Made by a program: the position numbers and the translations under genes. A DNA stretch of 64,000 nucleotides from Faecalibacterium sp. I4-1-79 (GTDB lineage: Bacteria; Bacillota; Clostridia; Oscillospirales; Ruminococcaceae), in contig NZ_CP094467.1 of assembly GCF_023347235.1 (NCBI RefSeq), forward strand, positions 1,736,001 to 1,800,000, in the 5' to 3' direction. Under the pieces are notes generated by a model. That model was given only the letters and a program-made list of their open reading frames with translations, was not told the origin of the DNA and ran no database searches. This document shows, piece by piece, positions 34,804 to 43,135 of this stretch. Within the stretch, counting starts at the first letter, position 1. The number at the start of each line of letters is the position of its first letter.

Positions 34804-35346
34804 TTACAGCTGCTTTTCCAACAGATAGCGGTCGTAGCCGCCGTACATCTCCCGGCGGCAGCGGATGACAAAGCCGGAAGCCTGTGCGTTGCGCAGGCTG
34901 TAACTGTTATCCGGGCTGACGGTGGCACCCAGATGGGTGATCTGCGGCGGCAGCAGTGGCAGGGCCGCTTCCAGCATGGCGCGCTGCAGGCCGTTGCCCC
35001 GCCAGTCCGGGTGCACCACCGCGCTGTCCGCATTCGCCCAGTGCTGCCACTGCGCTTGCGGCACGCCCAGGAAAGCAGCGTAGTTCTCACTGCTCTGCCC
35101 GCACAGGCGCAGAATGAGGTACGCGCCCAGCCGCCCCTGCTGCCACGCGCCAATGCACACCCCGGTACGCAGATAATCCACGATATTTTCCAGCGTGTCC
35201 GGCACGAACTGCTCCGGGTGCGGCATGGCGGCGCGCACTTCGTTTTGCAGCGCGAACACCGCCGGTGCTTCGGCAGGAGTGCAGCGCCGCAGGGTAATGG
35301 CCTGCCGGGCGGGCTTGCCGCCTACTTTTTGCAGAAAATAGTCCAT
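34804..35346 (-). CDS. GNAT-family N-acetyltransferase
   Basis: From the ATG at 35346 (GGAGGG 11 nt upstream) the product has 180 residues. The GNAT acetyl-CoA loop reads VHPDWRGNGLQRAML (R/Q-x-x-G-x-G/A type), with a following NSYSLRNAQASGF block, where Asn is typical. Substrate unknown. It is transcribed divergently from the GntR-pyrBI operon from the promoter at 35393-35421. Confidence 0.88.
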   Translation of the reverse strand: MDYFLQKVGGKPARQAITLRRCTPAEAPAVFALQNEVRAAMPHPEQFVPDTLENIVDYLRTGVCIGAWQQGRLGAYLILRLCGQSSENYAAFLGVPQAQWQHWANADSAVVHPDWRGNGLQRAMLEAALPLLPPQITHLGATVSPDNSYSLRNAQASGFVIRCRREMYGGYDRYLLEKQL

Positions 35347-35392
35347 CTGTACTATGCCCTCCAAAATAAAATCGTACTTTTCAGCAGATTCC

Positions 35393-35421
35393 AGTATAAA
35401 TGACGCTTTTCTAAATGTCAA
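35393..35421 (-). promoter_or_regulatory. promoter of the GNAT gene
   Basis: The minus strand has a perfect TTGACA, a 17-bp spacer and TATACT. It interlocks with the plus-strand -10 (TATAAT at 35429-35434) of the GntR-pyrBI operon, so a factor binding here could affect both. Confidence 0.8.
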
Positions 35422-35428
35422 ATTATGC

Positions 35429-35434
35429 TATAAT
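35429..35434 (+). promoter_or_regulatory. -10 box of the gntR-pyrBI operon
   Basis: A perfect TATAAT lies about 88 nt before the regulator's start. No good -35 is found at 16-18 bp, consistent with a promoter needing an activator or being weak. The leader includes a GGGCGGCTTGCCGCCC-type hairpin near 35487-35502. Confidence 0.5.
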
Positions 35435-35521
35435 AGGAGAGAAGAGGCTGTGGAGGAATCCTCCCTGCCCGTTTGTATGAAGTTCGGGGCGGCTTGCCGC
35501 CCGGAAACGGAGGAACCATCC

Positions 35522-36277
35522 ATGAAAGATCCCGCACTGGCATCGTCCAGCCGTCTGGGCGGCGCTGTGATCAGCGACCGTGTTGTTGCAAGCCTGCTGG
35601 AGGAGCTGTCCAACGGGCGCTATGCTCAAGCCGACCGTCTGCCCGCCGAGGTAGACCTTGCCACCGAGCTGGGGGTAAGCCGCACCGTGATCCGTGACGC
35701 GCTGAGCGAGATGGAGCGCGCCGGTTATGTGGAACGAGTGCGCGGCATTGGCACGGTAGTGAACCGCGCTGTGCTGGGGCTGCGCAGCCGCCTGGACCAG
35801 AAGCTGGAGTACTACCCGCTGATCCGCAGCTTTGGCAGCTACCCCCATGCAGACGGCATTCAGGTGATGCTTCTTCGTGCAGGTGAGGAGATGGCGCATG
35901 CGCTGGCGCTGGAAGTCGGTGACGAGGTGATCTGCATCAAAAAGCGTATCCTTGCCGATACGACCCCGGTGATCTACTCCATCGACTACCTGCCCCGCAG
36001 CCTGTTCGGCAACCGGGACTACACCCGTATCGACCTGACCGGCGACATCTTTGAAATTTTGGAGCAGGAGTGCCACCAGCAGATCTCTTCCAACGTGGCG
36101 CACCTGAAGGCCAGCTGCGGCGACGAAGCCATCCGTGCAGCCATGCGGCTTGCCCCGGGCGAGGCCATGCTGCTGCTGGACGAGGTATGTTTCAATCGTT
36201 TGTGCAGGCCGGTGATGCGCTCGCTGAGCTACTACACGAACTTTTTTGATTTTTCCATCTTACGCAAACTGCTTTAA
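35522..36277 (+). CDS. GntR/HutC-family transcriptional regulator, linked to pyrBI
   Basis: The 251-residue product has an N-terminal winged helix ([33 protein letters not shown] read in two adjoining parts, about residues 35-70) and a UTRA-like effector domain. The latter ends in [16 protein letters not shown]. The start at 35522 has GGAGG 8 nt upstream; the in-frame extension upstream lacks one. It is 17 nt upstream of pyrB on the same strand, so it probably regulates pyrimidine synthesis or its own operon. Ligand unknown. Confidence 0.85.
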   Translation: MKDPALASSSRLGGAVISDRVVASLLEELSNGRYAQADRLPAEVDLATELGVSRTVIRDALSEMERAGYVERVRGIGTVVNRAVLGLRSRLDQKLEYYPLIRSFGSYPHADGIQVMLLRAGEEMAHALALEVGDEVICIKKRILADTTPVIYSIDYLPRSLFGNRDYTRIDLTGDIFEILEQECHQQISSNVAHLKASCGDEAIRAAMRLAPGEAMLLLDEVCFNRLCRPVMRSLSYYTNFFDFSILRKLL

Positions 36278-36294
36278 ACGGAGGTATCCTATCT

Positions 36295-37236
36295 ATGCGT
36301 CATCTGATCGACCCTTTGGATCTTACCCAGCAGGAGATCACACAGCTGCTTGATCTTGCCGACCGTATCTGCGCCGACCCTGCTGCCTATCAGGAGGTTG
36401 CCAACCACAAAAAGCTGGCCACCTTGTTCTACGAGCCCTCCACCCGCACCCGCCTGTCCTTTGAGGCGGCTATGCTGAACTTAGGCGGTCATGTGCTTGG
36501 CTTCCCCAGCGAGAACGTGTCCAGCGCCACCAAGGGCGAGAGCGTGGCCGACACCATCCGGGTGGTGTCCTGCTATGCCGATATCGTTGCCATGCGCCAC
36601 CCCAAGGAGGGCGCACCGCTGCGTGCCTCCCGCTACTCCCGCATTCCGGTGATCAACGCCGGTGACGGCGGCCACCAGCACCCCACCCAGACCCTGACCG
36701 ACCTGATGACCATCCGCCGCCGCATGGGCAGGCTGGATGATCTGACCATTGGTCTGTGCGGTGATCTGAAGTTTGGCCGCACCGTCCACTCCCTGCTTAA
36801 GACCATGGCGCGCTGCAAGAACGTGCGCTTTGTGCTGATCAGCCCGGAGGAACTGCGGGTGCCGGATTATATCATCAACGACGTGCTGGAGGCCAACGGC
36901 ATCCCCTACAAGGAGACCCGCAGTCTGGAGGAATCCATGCCGGAACTGGACATCCTGTATATGACCCGCGTGCAGAAGGAGCGCTTCTTCAACGAGGAGG
37001 ACTACATCCGCCTGAAGAACAGCTATGTGCTGACCCGCGAAAAGATGGCGCAGGCCAAGCCCACCATGGCGGTGCTGCACCCCCTGCCCCGCGTGAACGA
37101 GATCGCGCTGGATGTGGACGATGACCCGCGCGCCGCCTATTTTGAACAGGTGCAGAACGGCGTTTACGTCCGCATGGCACTGATCATGACCCTGCTGGGG
37201 CTTGCAGACCCCAAAGCACCGAAGGAGGAGAACTGA
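36295..37236 (+). CDS. pyrB: aspartate carbamoyltransferase, catalytic subunit
   Basis: PyrB joins carbamoyl phosphate and aspartate, the committed step of pyrimidine synthesis. Carbamoyl-phosphate-binding [15 protein letters not shown], the [15 protein letters not shown] block and the aspartate-binding HPLPRVNEI are present. 313 residues. The pyrI start codon lies one base after the pyrB stop, so the subunits are translationally coupled. Confidence 0.96.
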   Translation: MRHLIDPLDLTQQEITQLLDLADRICADPAAYQEVANHKKLATLFYEPSTRTRLSFEAAMLNLGGHVLGFPSENVSSATKGESVADTIRVVSCYADIVAMRHPKEGAPLRASRYSRIPVINAGDGGHQHPTQTLTDLMTIRRRMGRLDDLTIGLCGDLKFGRTVHSLLKTMARCKNVRFVLISPEELRVPDYIINDVLEANGIPYKETRSLEESMPELDILYMTRVQKERFFNEEDYIRLKNSYVLTREKMAQAKPTMAVLHPLPRVNEIALDVDDDPRAAYFEQVQNGVYVRMALIMTLLGLADPKAPKEEN

Positions 37237-37237
37237 T

Positions 37238-37675
37238 ATGTTGAATATTGACGAGATTCAGAACGGTATTGTTATCGACCACATCAAGGCAGGCACTGCC
37301 GTTGGCCTGATGGATCTGCTGGGCATTGCGGGCAACCGCACTGCCAGCGTGGCGCTGATCCAGAACGCCCGCAGCAAAAAGACGGCCAGCGGCCGCAAGG
37401 ACATCATCAAGGTAGAGGGCGATGCCTCCTGGCTGAACCTGGATGTGCTGGCTTATCTGGACCCGAACATCAGCGTGACCATTATTGAAAACGGCAAGGC
37501 TGTCCGCAAGGAGCAGCCCAAGCCCCCCAAGCGTCTGGTGAACATTGTGCGGTGCAAGAATCCCCGCTGCATCTCCAGCATTGAAGAGGAGTGCGACCAG
37601 ATCTTTGAGCTGAGCTCCAACGGCAAGTACCGCTGCATCTACTGCGAGCAGGAATTGCAGGTAAAACCGGAATAA
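37238..37675 (+). CDS. pyrI: aspartate carbamoyltransferase, regulatory subunit
   Basis: The 145-residue subunit has the N-terminal nucleotide-binding domain (MLNIDEIQNGIVIDHIKAG, with the Ile/Asp/His pattern). Its C-terminal zinc domain carries four cysteines (C-x4-C, then C-x2-C in CKNPRC and CIYC). With pyrB it should form an allosteric enzyme of the enterobacterial type. GGAGGAG precedes the ATG. A terminator follows directly. Confidence 0.95.
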   Translation: MLNIDEIQNGIVIDHIKAGTAVGLMDLLGIAGNRTASVALIQNARSKKTASGRKDIIKVEGDASWLNLDVLAYLDPNISVTIIENGKAVRKEQPKPPKRLVNIVRCKNPRCISSIEEECDQIFELSSNGKYRCIYCEQELQVKPE

Positions 37676-37688
37676 GTTTTTAAATTTT

Positions 37689-37722
37689 GAATATCGGAAA
37701 GCCCATGGGCGTTCCGATATTC
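37689..37722 (+). terminator. terminator of pyrBI
   Basis: Perfect 11-bp arms (GAATATCGGAA / TTCCGATATTC) followed by CATTTTC on the plus strand. Confidence 0.75.
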
Positions 37723-37741
37723 CATTTTCATGATTCAAATA

Positions 37742-38103
37742 TAAAAAGGGCTGCTATACTGGGCAAAACCCATGTAGAGCAGTCCTTTTTGCACAAAAGA
37801 AAACTGACGGGACTCTTTGCAGCGCACGATACCCCGGCTTGCTTACGCCATTCCCATACAGCAAGCAGAGCCGGAATTGCGACGCATCGAGTAACTTTAT
37901 CGACTGCAACCCCCAAAAGGCCCGCCGCAGAAAGTCCCGTCAGCAGAGGTCTGCGCATCTCTGCGCAACCCAAAAGCAAAGGTAGACAGCCTGCTTACAC
38001 GCACCGCAGACTGTTTTTCCATCCAGCAACAAAGCTCTTAAAAAGAGGGGTGTAACCCTCCCACCGCAACGTGACCATGTCCGCACGGAAGGCTTCCTTT
38101 ACT
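37742..38103 (-). ncRNA. structured non-coding RNA of about 360 nt, class not recognised
   Basis: The minus strand has a -10 (TATACT, 38110-38115), then about 360 nt without a convincing gene, then a strong terminator. Base-paired elements are visible. A GNRA-type hairpin TGCGCA-GAGA-TGCGCA lies at 37952-37967. An 11-bp long-range helix pairs 37804-37814 with 37933-37943 (CTGACGGGACT / AGTCCCGTCAG), extended by GCA/TGC across a 3x3 internal loop. It encloses further hairpins, including GCTTGCT / AGCAAGC and TTGC / GCAA. A 5' hairpin GAGGG / CCCTC lies near 38045-38060. The one longer frame (83 codons) runs through the terminator and has no ribosome binding site. It does not look like rnpB, tmRNA, SRP or 6S RNA; raiA-type or a new class should be tested. 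It lies downstream of the AgrC/AgrA-like pair, same strand. Confidence 0.65.
37743..37790. terminator. bidirectional terminator ending the ncRNA
   Basis: The outer arms AAAAAGGaCTGCT / AGCAGcCCTTTTT and inner TGGG / CCCA pairing give a strong hairpin. On the minus strand it is followed by CCTTTTTAT. Confidence 0.85.
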
Positions 38104-38109
38104 TGCTTT

Positions 38110-38115
38110 AGTATA
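38110..38115 (-). promoter_or_regulatory. -10 box of the ncRNA
   Basis: TATACT on the minus strand. The -35 is weak (GTGCAA at 17 bp). The start would fall near 38103. Confidence 0.55.
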
Positions 38116-38168
38116 GCAGAGTTACGCTTGTGTTGCACACAAACTGTCATATTCTGACGGTGCAGATG

Positions 38169-39461
38169 TCATGAATTGTCGGTGGGCACCGCACAGGTAA
38201 AGCGGAACCAATTGTCCCGGCAGCTCAGGGTATACTCCGCACCATGGCGCAGCAGAACGTCCCGCACGTTGGAAAGCCCCATGCCGTGGCCGGGCTCCTT
38301 GCGGGTGGTGCGGGGCAACTGCCCATCCGGCGGCAGCTCCACATCCCGCTGCACCCGGTTGCGCACCGAGAGAAGGTATTCCTCCCCCGTTTTGCGCACC
38401 CGCACATAGACCTCCGGTGGGTACGCCTGCGCTGCGGCACAGATGGCGTTATCCAGCAGATTTGCCAGCACGGTGACCATATCCACCCCGCTTAAGGGAA
38501 AATTCCGCAAATCACAAAGGTCAAAATACACGCTTACGCCCTGCCGGGCGGCTTCCTCGTATTTGCGGGTCAGGATGGAATCCAGCAGCGGGTTGTGGGT
38601 ATCCATAATGGTGGTGCTGGCTGCCACAGCCTTATCTACACCGGCAATATAGTTCTGTGCACCAGCCACATCTCCCTGTTCCAGCAAGGCACGCAGCGCA
38701 CTGATGTGGTTGGTGAACTCATGGGTCAGACGGCGCTGGGCGGTGTAGGAATCCAGCAGAGCCGAGGCCCGCTGCTGCTCCAGCTCGGCCTGAAAATGCA
38801 GGCTGCGCCGCTGCATGACCTGATCATTGAACATCGCCACGATACACAGATGCACCATGACAGCCACCGTAAGCCCCACTGTCATCCCCATTGTGGCCAT
38901 GGTGGCCCTTTTGTTGTTATCTGTGAGCATGAGCAGGATGTTCAGCACCACGACCACACCCGGAAAAAAGCTCATGGTCAGCGCCTGCAAAGGCTCCAGC
39001 GCATTGTATCTGCGCCACTTGCCCACAAAGAACGATACCCCGGTGCTGACTACCAGATTTGCGAATGACATTATGATCAGACAATCTGCGCGCTGGATGA
39101 CCTGCTGTAGCTCACATTTCAGCACCCACGATATGACATACCGCACACTGTTTTCAACCAACAGGCACATGGTGCCGTTGATCAGACAGGCGGTAAATTT
39201 CTGCCCCGGCGTGCCACCAAACAGCATAACTGTGATGAACAGAAAAAGAAGCGTGTAAACCACTGCCATCGGCGTAAAAAAGCCATGGTTGCGCACGACC
39301 GAGAGGGTCATTGTGAGCACGGTTATAATGCAGGACCACACCAGCGGGTGCTTTACCCTGCCCTTGCCAAGGTAAGCATATTCAACCATGATAAAGCCGA
39401 GCCATTGGGTCATGCAGACCCAGTGGCCGTACATATACCAGCGCCAGAATTCTTCATTCAT
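38169..39461 (-). CDS. AgrC-like sensor histidine kinase (GHKL)
   Basis: Six or seven transmembrane helices fill residues 1-215. A kinase core follows: the phosphoacceptor His lies in RRLTHEFTNHISALRALL, the N box is NLLDNAICAA and the G box GHGMGLSNV. This is the architecture of AgrC/HPK10 peptide sensors. The start at 39461 overlaps the response regulator by 8 nt; the in-frame upstream frame has no binding site. No AgrB or AgrD is present nearby, so a ligand is not indicated. 430 residues. Confidence 0.88.
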   Translation of the reverse strand: MNEEFWRWYMYGHWVCMTQWLGFIMVEYAYLGKGRVKHPLVWSCIITVLTMTLSVVRNHGFFTPMAVVYTLLFLFITVMLFGGTPGQKFTACLINGTMCLLVENSVRYVISWVLKCELQQVIQRADCLIIMSFANLVVSTGVSFFVGKWRRYNALEPLQALTMSFFPGVVVVLNILLMLTDNNKRATMATMGMTVGLTVAVMVHLCIVAMFNDQVMQRRSLHFQAELEQQRASALLDSYTAQRRLTHEFTNHISALRALLEQGDVAGAQNYIAGVDKAVAASTTIMDTHNPLLDSILTRKYEEAARQGVSVYFDLCDLRNFPLSGVDMVTVLANLLDNAICAAAQAYPPEVYVRVRKTGEEYLLSVRNRVQRDVELPPDGQLPRTTRKEPGHGMGLSNVRDVLLRHGAEYTLSCRDNWFRFTCAVPTDNS

Positions 39462-40176
39462 CGCCGAACTGCCCCTTCCATTCCAGCCATGCACTGCGGA
39501 TAGCCGGAAAATCCTGTCGGCTTGCGTTCAGTTCTACCCCGCTGCGCAGCTCCACCTTATAGTTGCGGATGGAACGCACATATTGCAGGTTGACCACATC
39601 GCTGCGCCCTACCTGCAAAAAACCGTTTTCGTACAGCATGGCGGGCAGATCAGCGATTTTGCCGTAAAAGGTGCAGATGGGCTGGTGCGGGATATCGCCG
39701 TAGACGTTGATCTGCCGCAGATCACTTTCCAGATAATAGATCTGGTCGAGAGGTATCTCGCTGGTGGTACGGTTGTGGCGCACCTCCAGCGTCTTTTTAG
39801 GGTCGGTCATGCCGGCAAAGATATCCTCCAGACAGCTGGGCAGCTGGGCGGCAATATCGCGCTTGAGTAGGTAACGGTAGGCGTTGACCGTGTAGCCCTG
39901 CGGGGCAAATTCCAGATAAGCCGAGATGTACACCAGCATGATATCCGGGGCGACCTGCCGCAATTGGCGCCCCAGCGCAATGCCGTCGGTCGTTTTCAGG
40001 TCTACATCCAGAAACGCCAGCTGGTAGTGCCCCAGCTCTGGGGTGGCCAGCAGCTGCTCGCCGCTGGTGCAGACAGTGCTCTGCACCTGAATTTCCCGGG
40101 CGCGGAACCATTCCGAGATGTATTCGTCCATCTGTGCAGCGAACGCCGCATCGTCGTCACAGATAAGAATGTGCAT
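39454..40176 (-). CDS. LytTR-family response regulator (AgrA-like)
   Basis: The receiver domain has acidic residues at MHILICDDD and the phosphoacceptor Asp at residue 57 (FLDVDL). The C-terminal half (about 140-235) is a LytTR DNA-binding domain, including IPLDQIYYLES and the conserved FLQVGRSDVVNLQYV. The start at 40176 follows GAAGGAGG. It is first in the operon with the kinase, and its promoter is separated from it by a terminator-like hairpin at 40203-40252. Confidence 0.92.
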   Translation of the reverse strand: MHILICDDDAAFAAQMDEYISEWFRAREIQVQSTVCTSGEQLLATPELGHYQLAFLDVDLKTTDGIALGRQLRQVAPDIMLVYISAYLEFAPQGYTVNAYRYLLKRDIAAQLPSCLEDIFAGMTDPKKTLEVRHNRTTSEIPLDQIYYLESDLRQINVYGDIPHQPICTFYGKIADLPAMLYENGFLQVGRSDVVNLQYVRSIRNYKVELRSGVELNASRQDFPAIRSAWLEWKGQFGDE

Positions 40177-40202
40177 GGGCTGTTTCCTCCTTCTGAATAC
40201 AA

Positions 40203-40252
40203 AAAAGCATATAGCAGTGTTCCCCGCCGGGAGAAGCACTGTATATGCTTTT
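40203..40252. terminator. terminator hairpin between the NSS transporter and the response regulator
   Basis: Arms AAAAGCATATAGCAGTG and CACTGTATATGCTTTT pair with one bulged base, with T runs on both strands. Same-strand genes lie on both sides, so on the minus strand it ends the transporter transcript. It also lies inside the leader predicted from the promoter at 40253-40281. Confidence 0.8.
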
Positions 40253-40281
40253 ATATTACACTTGTGCCGCCCGTTCGTCAA
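40253..40281 (-). promoter_or_regulatory. promoter of the two-component operon
   Basis: The minus strand has TTGACG, a 17-bp spacer and TAATAT. The transcript would start near 40246, within the 5' arm of the hairpin at 40203-40252, and must pass it to reach the regulator gene. Confidence 0.6.
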
Positions 40282-40309
40282 TCAAAGGCGGAACGCACTT
40301 GTTAAAAAA

Positions 40310-41680
40310 TCACGCAAGAAATTTGTCGTAAAGGCCAAACGCAAAGATGAACACCACGATGAGCGGCAGCACATAGGTCAGGTAGCCGCGCATCCAGTCC
40401 TGCACCTTAAGGCCCTTGCCGGTATTGACCTCTTTTTTGTAGTTCTGCCAGCCCCAGCCGTAGCGGGTAACACAGAACAGCAGATACACCAAGCTGCCCA
40501 ACGGCAGAAAGAGGTTGCTGACCAGAAAATCCTCTACATCCAGCACAGCACCGCCGAATACCGCAAAGCCATCCCATGCCCACAGGTTATAGCCCAGCAC
40601 GCAGGGCATGGACAGCAGGATGATGAGCACGAGGTTCACCAGACTGGACTTTTTGCGGCTGCATCCGGTCAGTTCCATGCCGCAGCAGATGATATTTTCA
40701 AACACTGCCAGCACGGTGGACGTGGCTGCAAAGGCCATAAACAAAAAGAACAGGCTGCCCCACAGCCGCCCCATGGACATATTGGCAAAGATGTTGGGCA
40801 GGGTGATAAAGATCAGGCTGGGGCCGCTGGTCTGGTCCACATGGTAGGTAAAACAAGCCGGGAAGATGATCAGACCGGCGGTAATAGCTACGAAGGTATC
40901 CAGCACCACGATGCGGACAGACTCGCCCAGCAGAGAGTGCTCCTTGCCGATATAGCTGCCAAAAATGGACATGGCTCCGATTCCAAGGCTCAGGGTGAAG
41001 AAGGCCTGATTCATAGCGGAGACCAGTGTGTTGACCACGCCCACCTCCTGCATCCGGGCAAAATCCGGCACAAGAAAGAAGGAAAGGCCTTCCTTTGCCC
41101 CGGGCATGAACAGGCTGTTGACGGCAAGCACCACCATAATGAGGAGCAGGGCGATCATCATGCCCTTGGTCACACGCTCCAGACCGCTTTGCAGACCCTT
41201 GGCGCACACCAGAATGCTCACTACCACCACAAATACCATCCAGAAGGTCATGGTGGCGGGGCTGGCCAGCATTTCGGTAAACTTACCAGCTACCTGCTCG
41301 GCGTTGAGCCCCGCCAGCTTACCGGTGGCAGTCATGTAGAAATAGTGCAGCATCCAGCCCGCCACGGTGGTGTAGAACATCATCAGCAAATAGCAGCCGA
41401 TGAGGGTAAAGTAGCCGTGGATGTGCCACTTCTGCCCCGGCTTTTCCAGTGCCTGATACGCCCGCACCGGGCTTTTGCGGGAGGCGCGTCCCACGGCAAA
41501 CTCCATGGTCATGATGGGCAGACCCAGAATGACCAGAAAAATCAGGTAGAACAGCACAAAGGCACCACCGCCGCCCTGCCCGGCAATATACGGGAACTTC
41601 CACACGTTGCCGATGCCGATGGCGCAGCCCGCAGAAAGCAGAATAAAGCCCAGACGGGATTTCAGAGTTTCTCGTTCCAT
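40310..41680 (-). CDS. NSS-family sodium-dependent transporter (SNF)
   Basis: The 456-residue protein has about 11-12 transmembrane helices. The sodium/substrate site of LeuT-type transporters is in the first helix (CAIGIGNVWKFPYIAGQGGGG). Substrates are usually amino acids or amines; no specificity can be read. It begins 14 nt after the rluB-like gene. Confidence 0.92.
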   Translation of the reverse strand: MERETLKSRLGFILLSAGCAIGIGNVWKFPYIAGQGGGGAFVLFYLIFLVILGLPIMTMEFAVGRASRKSPVRAYQALEKPGQKWHIHGYFTLIGCYLLMMFYTTVAGWMLHYFYMTATGKLAGLNAEQVAGKFTEMLASPATMTFWMVFVVVVSILVCAKGLQSGLERVTKGMMIALLLIMVVLAVNSLFMPGAKEGLSFFLVPDFARMQEVGVVNTLVSAMNQAFFTLSLGIGAMSIFGSYIGKEHSLLGESVRIVVLDTFVAITAGLIIFPACFTYHVDQTSGPSLIFITLPNIFANMSMGRLWGSLFFLFMAFAATSTVLAVFENIICCGMELTGCSRKKSSLVNLVLIILLSMPCVLGYNLWAWDGFAVFGGAVLDVEDFLVSNLFLPLGSLVYLLFCVTRYGWGWQNYKKEVNTGKGLKVQDWMRGYLTYVLPLIVVFIFAFGLYDKFLA

Positions 41681-41694
41681 GATTTGGTAACTCC

Positions 41695-42522
41695 TTACTT
41701 CTGCTTCCGGGGTGCGTTTTTGCCCACAGGGCCGCGGGGACGGCGCTCGGCAGCCTTGGACTGCTGGGCAGCAGAGCGGGTCTGTGCACGACCCTTGACC
41801 GCTGCGGCGCGCAGACCGTTCACCTCGGCCTTAGTCAGTTCGCGGTAGGTGCCGGGCTTGAGCATGCCCAGCTTTACCACGCCCTCGGCGTTGCGCTTCA
41901 GGCGCACCACCTCAAGACCCACGCTCTCGCACATCCGACGGATCTCGCGGTTCTTGCCCTCTTTCAGGGTCATTTCCATCACGGTGCGGCCGGGCTCATC
42001 GGTGACCACGTTGATGGCGCAGGGCATGGTCTTAGTGCCGTCGTCCAGCACGACGCCGCTGCTCAGCTTGAGGATGGTGGCTTCATCGGCGCGGGGCTGC
42101 ACGGTAACGCGGTACAGCTTGGAGATGCCGCCGGATGGATGGGTAACGGCCTGTGCAAAGGCACCGTCGTTGGTCATCAGCAGCAGACCCTCGCTGTCCT
42201 TATCCAGACGCCCCACCGGGTACAGGCGGGCGGGGATGTCGCTGACCAAGTCCATCACGGTCTTGCGGCCTAACTCGTCGCTAGCGGTGGTTACATAGCC
42301 ACGGGGCTTGTACAGCGCCAGATAATACAGCTGCTGGTTCTTCTGGATGTAGATGCGCTCGTCATCCACATGGAGCACGTCACGGTTGGGGTCCATCTTG
42401 TCGCCCACCTTGACCGGGTGGCCGTTCACCTTGACGCGGCCCTCGGCAATGATCTGCTCGGCGGCGCGGCGGGAGCACAGACCCTGCTCGGCCATGATCT
42501 TCTGAATACGTTCTTCTGCCAT
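41695..42522 (-). CDS. rluB: 23S rRNA pseudouridine synthase, RluB-like
   Basis: An S4 RNA-binding domain (residues 1-60, RIQKIMAEQGLCSRRAAEQ) precedes a pseudouridine synthase domain. Its catalytic Asp is in PVGRLDKDSEGLLL, and the RsuA-family KNREIRRM block follows. RluB makes pseudouridine at 2605 of 23S rRNA in E. coli. A Lys/Arg-rich tail of about 40 residues ends the 275 residues. Start at 42522 with GGAGTAAT upstream. Confidence 0.9.
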   Translation of the reverse strand: MAEERIQKIMAEQGLCSRRAAEQIIAEGRVKVNGHPVKVGDKMDPNRDVLHVDDERIYIQKNQQLYYLALYKPRGYVTTASDELGRKTVMDLVSDIPARLYPVGRLDKDSEGLLLMTNDGAFAQAVTHPSGGISKLYRVTVQPRADEATILKLSSGVVLDDGTKTMPCAINVVTDEPGRTVMEMTLKEGKNREIRRMCESVGLEVVRLKRNAEGVVKLGMLKPGTYRELTKAEVNGLRAAAVKGRAQTRSAAQQSKAAERRPRGPVGKNAPRKQK

Positions 42523-42558
42523 AATATTACTCCTTGTGCGCCTCACGGCGCTCAAAAC

Positions 42559-42595
42559 GCGCACCGCTCCCCTGCTTTTGCGGGGCACGGTGCGC
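42559..42595 (-). terminator. hairpin between ytfJ and the rluB-like gene
   Basis: Arms GCGCACCG / CGGTGCGC with inner CCCC/GGGG pairing, followed by GTTTTG on the minus strand. Only 36 nt separate it from the rluB start, too little for an upstream promoter, so it probably acts as a partial terminator. Confidence 0.55.
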
Positions 42596-42652
42596 GGCTA
42601 TATAAACCGCAGGCCAAAAGGTCTGCGGCTGCGGTTAGGTTGCTATAAAGGG

Positions 42653-43057
42653 TTACTCTGCCTTGGGCTCCTCTGCGGGTGCCTTATCGTCCTTTTTGAC
42701 CAGAGCGGTGAGCTTTTCCACCAGCTCGGGCAGCATGGTCAGGGCGCGGTCGATACTGTTGGAACTATCCGACAGCTGGATGGTGCGCACGCAGCCATCC
42801 TTGATGACCAGAAATGCCACCGGCTGGATGTTGACACCGGCACCGGAGCCGCCGCCGAACAGATCCTTGTTGGCAGCGTTCTTGCCGTTAAAATCGGTAC
42901 CGCCGGAAGCGAAGCCGAAGCTCACCTTGGACACCGGCAGAATGGTGATGCCGTCCTCGGTGGTGATGGGCTTGCCGATGATGGTGTTGGAGTCCACCAT
43001 CTGGTGAATCTTTTCCATTGTAACGTTCATCAGGCCCTGAATAGGATGCTCTGCCAT
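42653..43057 (-). CDS. ytfJ: GerW family protein YtfJ
   Basis: The 134-residue protein matches the YtfJ/GerW family: HPIQGLMNVTMEKIHQMVDS, then the Gly-rich FGFASGGTDF and LFGGGSGAG blocks and PVAFLVI. In Bacillus GerW (YtfJ) is needed for spore germination, though homologues exist outside spore formers. The gene follows a DUF2953 gene, as in Bacillus (ytfI-ytfJ). AAAGGAG precedes the start. Confidence 0.9.
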   Translation of the reverse strand: MAEHPIQGLMNVTMEKIHQMVDSNTIIGKPITTEDGITILPVSKVSFGFASGGTDFNGKNAANKDLFGGGSGAGVNIQPVAFLVIKDGCVRTIQLSDSSNSIDRALTMLPELVEKLTALVKKDDKAPAEEPKAE

Positions 43058-43135
43058 AAAACAACTCTCCTTTATTCATCCGTGCAGACGTTCGCCCGCC
43101 GGAAAGCATTCTGATATAGATTTAGTGTATCATCT

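Noticed and set aside
37728-37979. 83-codon minus-strand frame in the ncRNA region
   Set aside because: It lacks a ribosome binding site and its last codons are the terminator hairpin. It also covers the paired RNA elements.
37728-40281. A complete agr quorum-sensing locus
   Set aside because: The kinase and regulator fit AgrC/AgrA, but no AgrB-like membrane protease or AgrD-like peptide could be found on either strand nearby.
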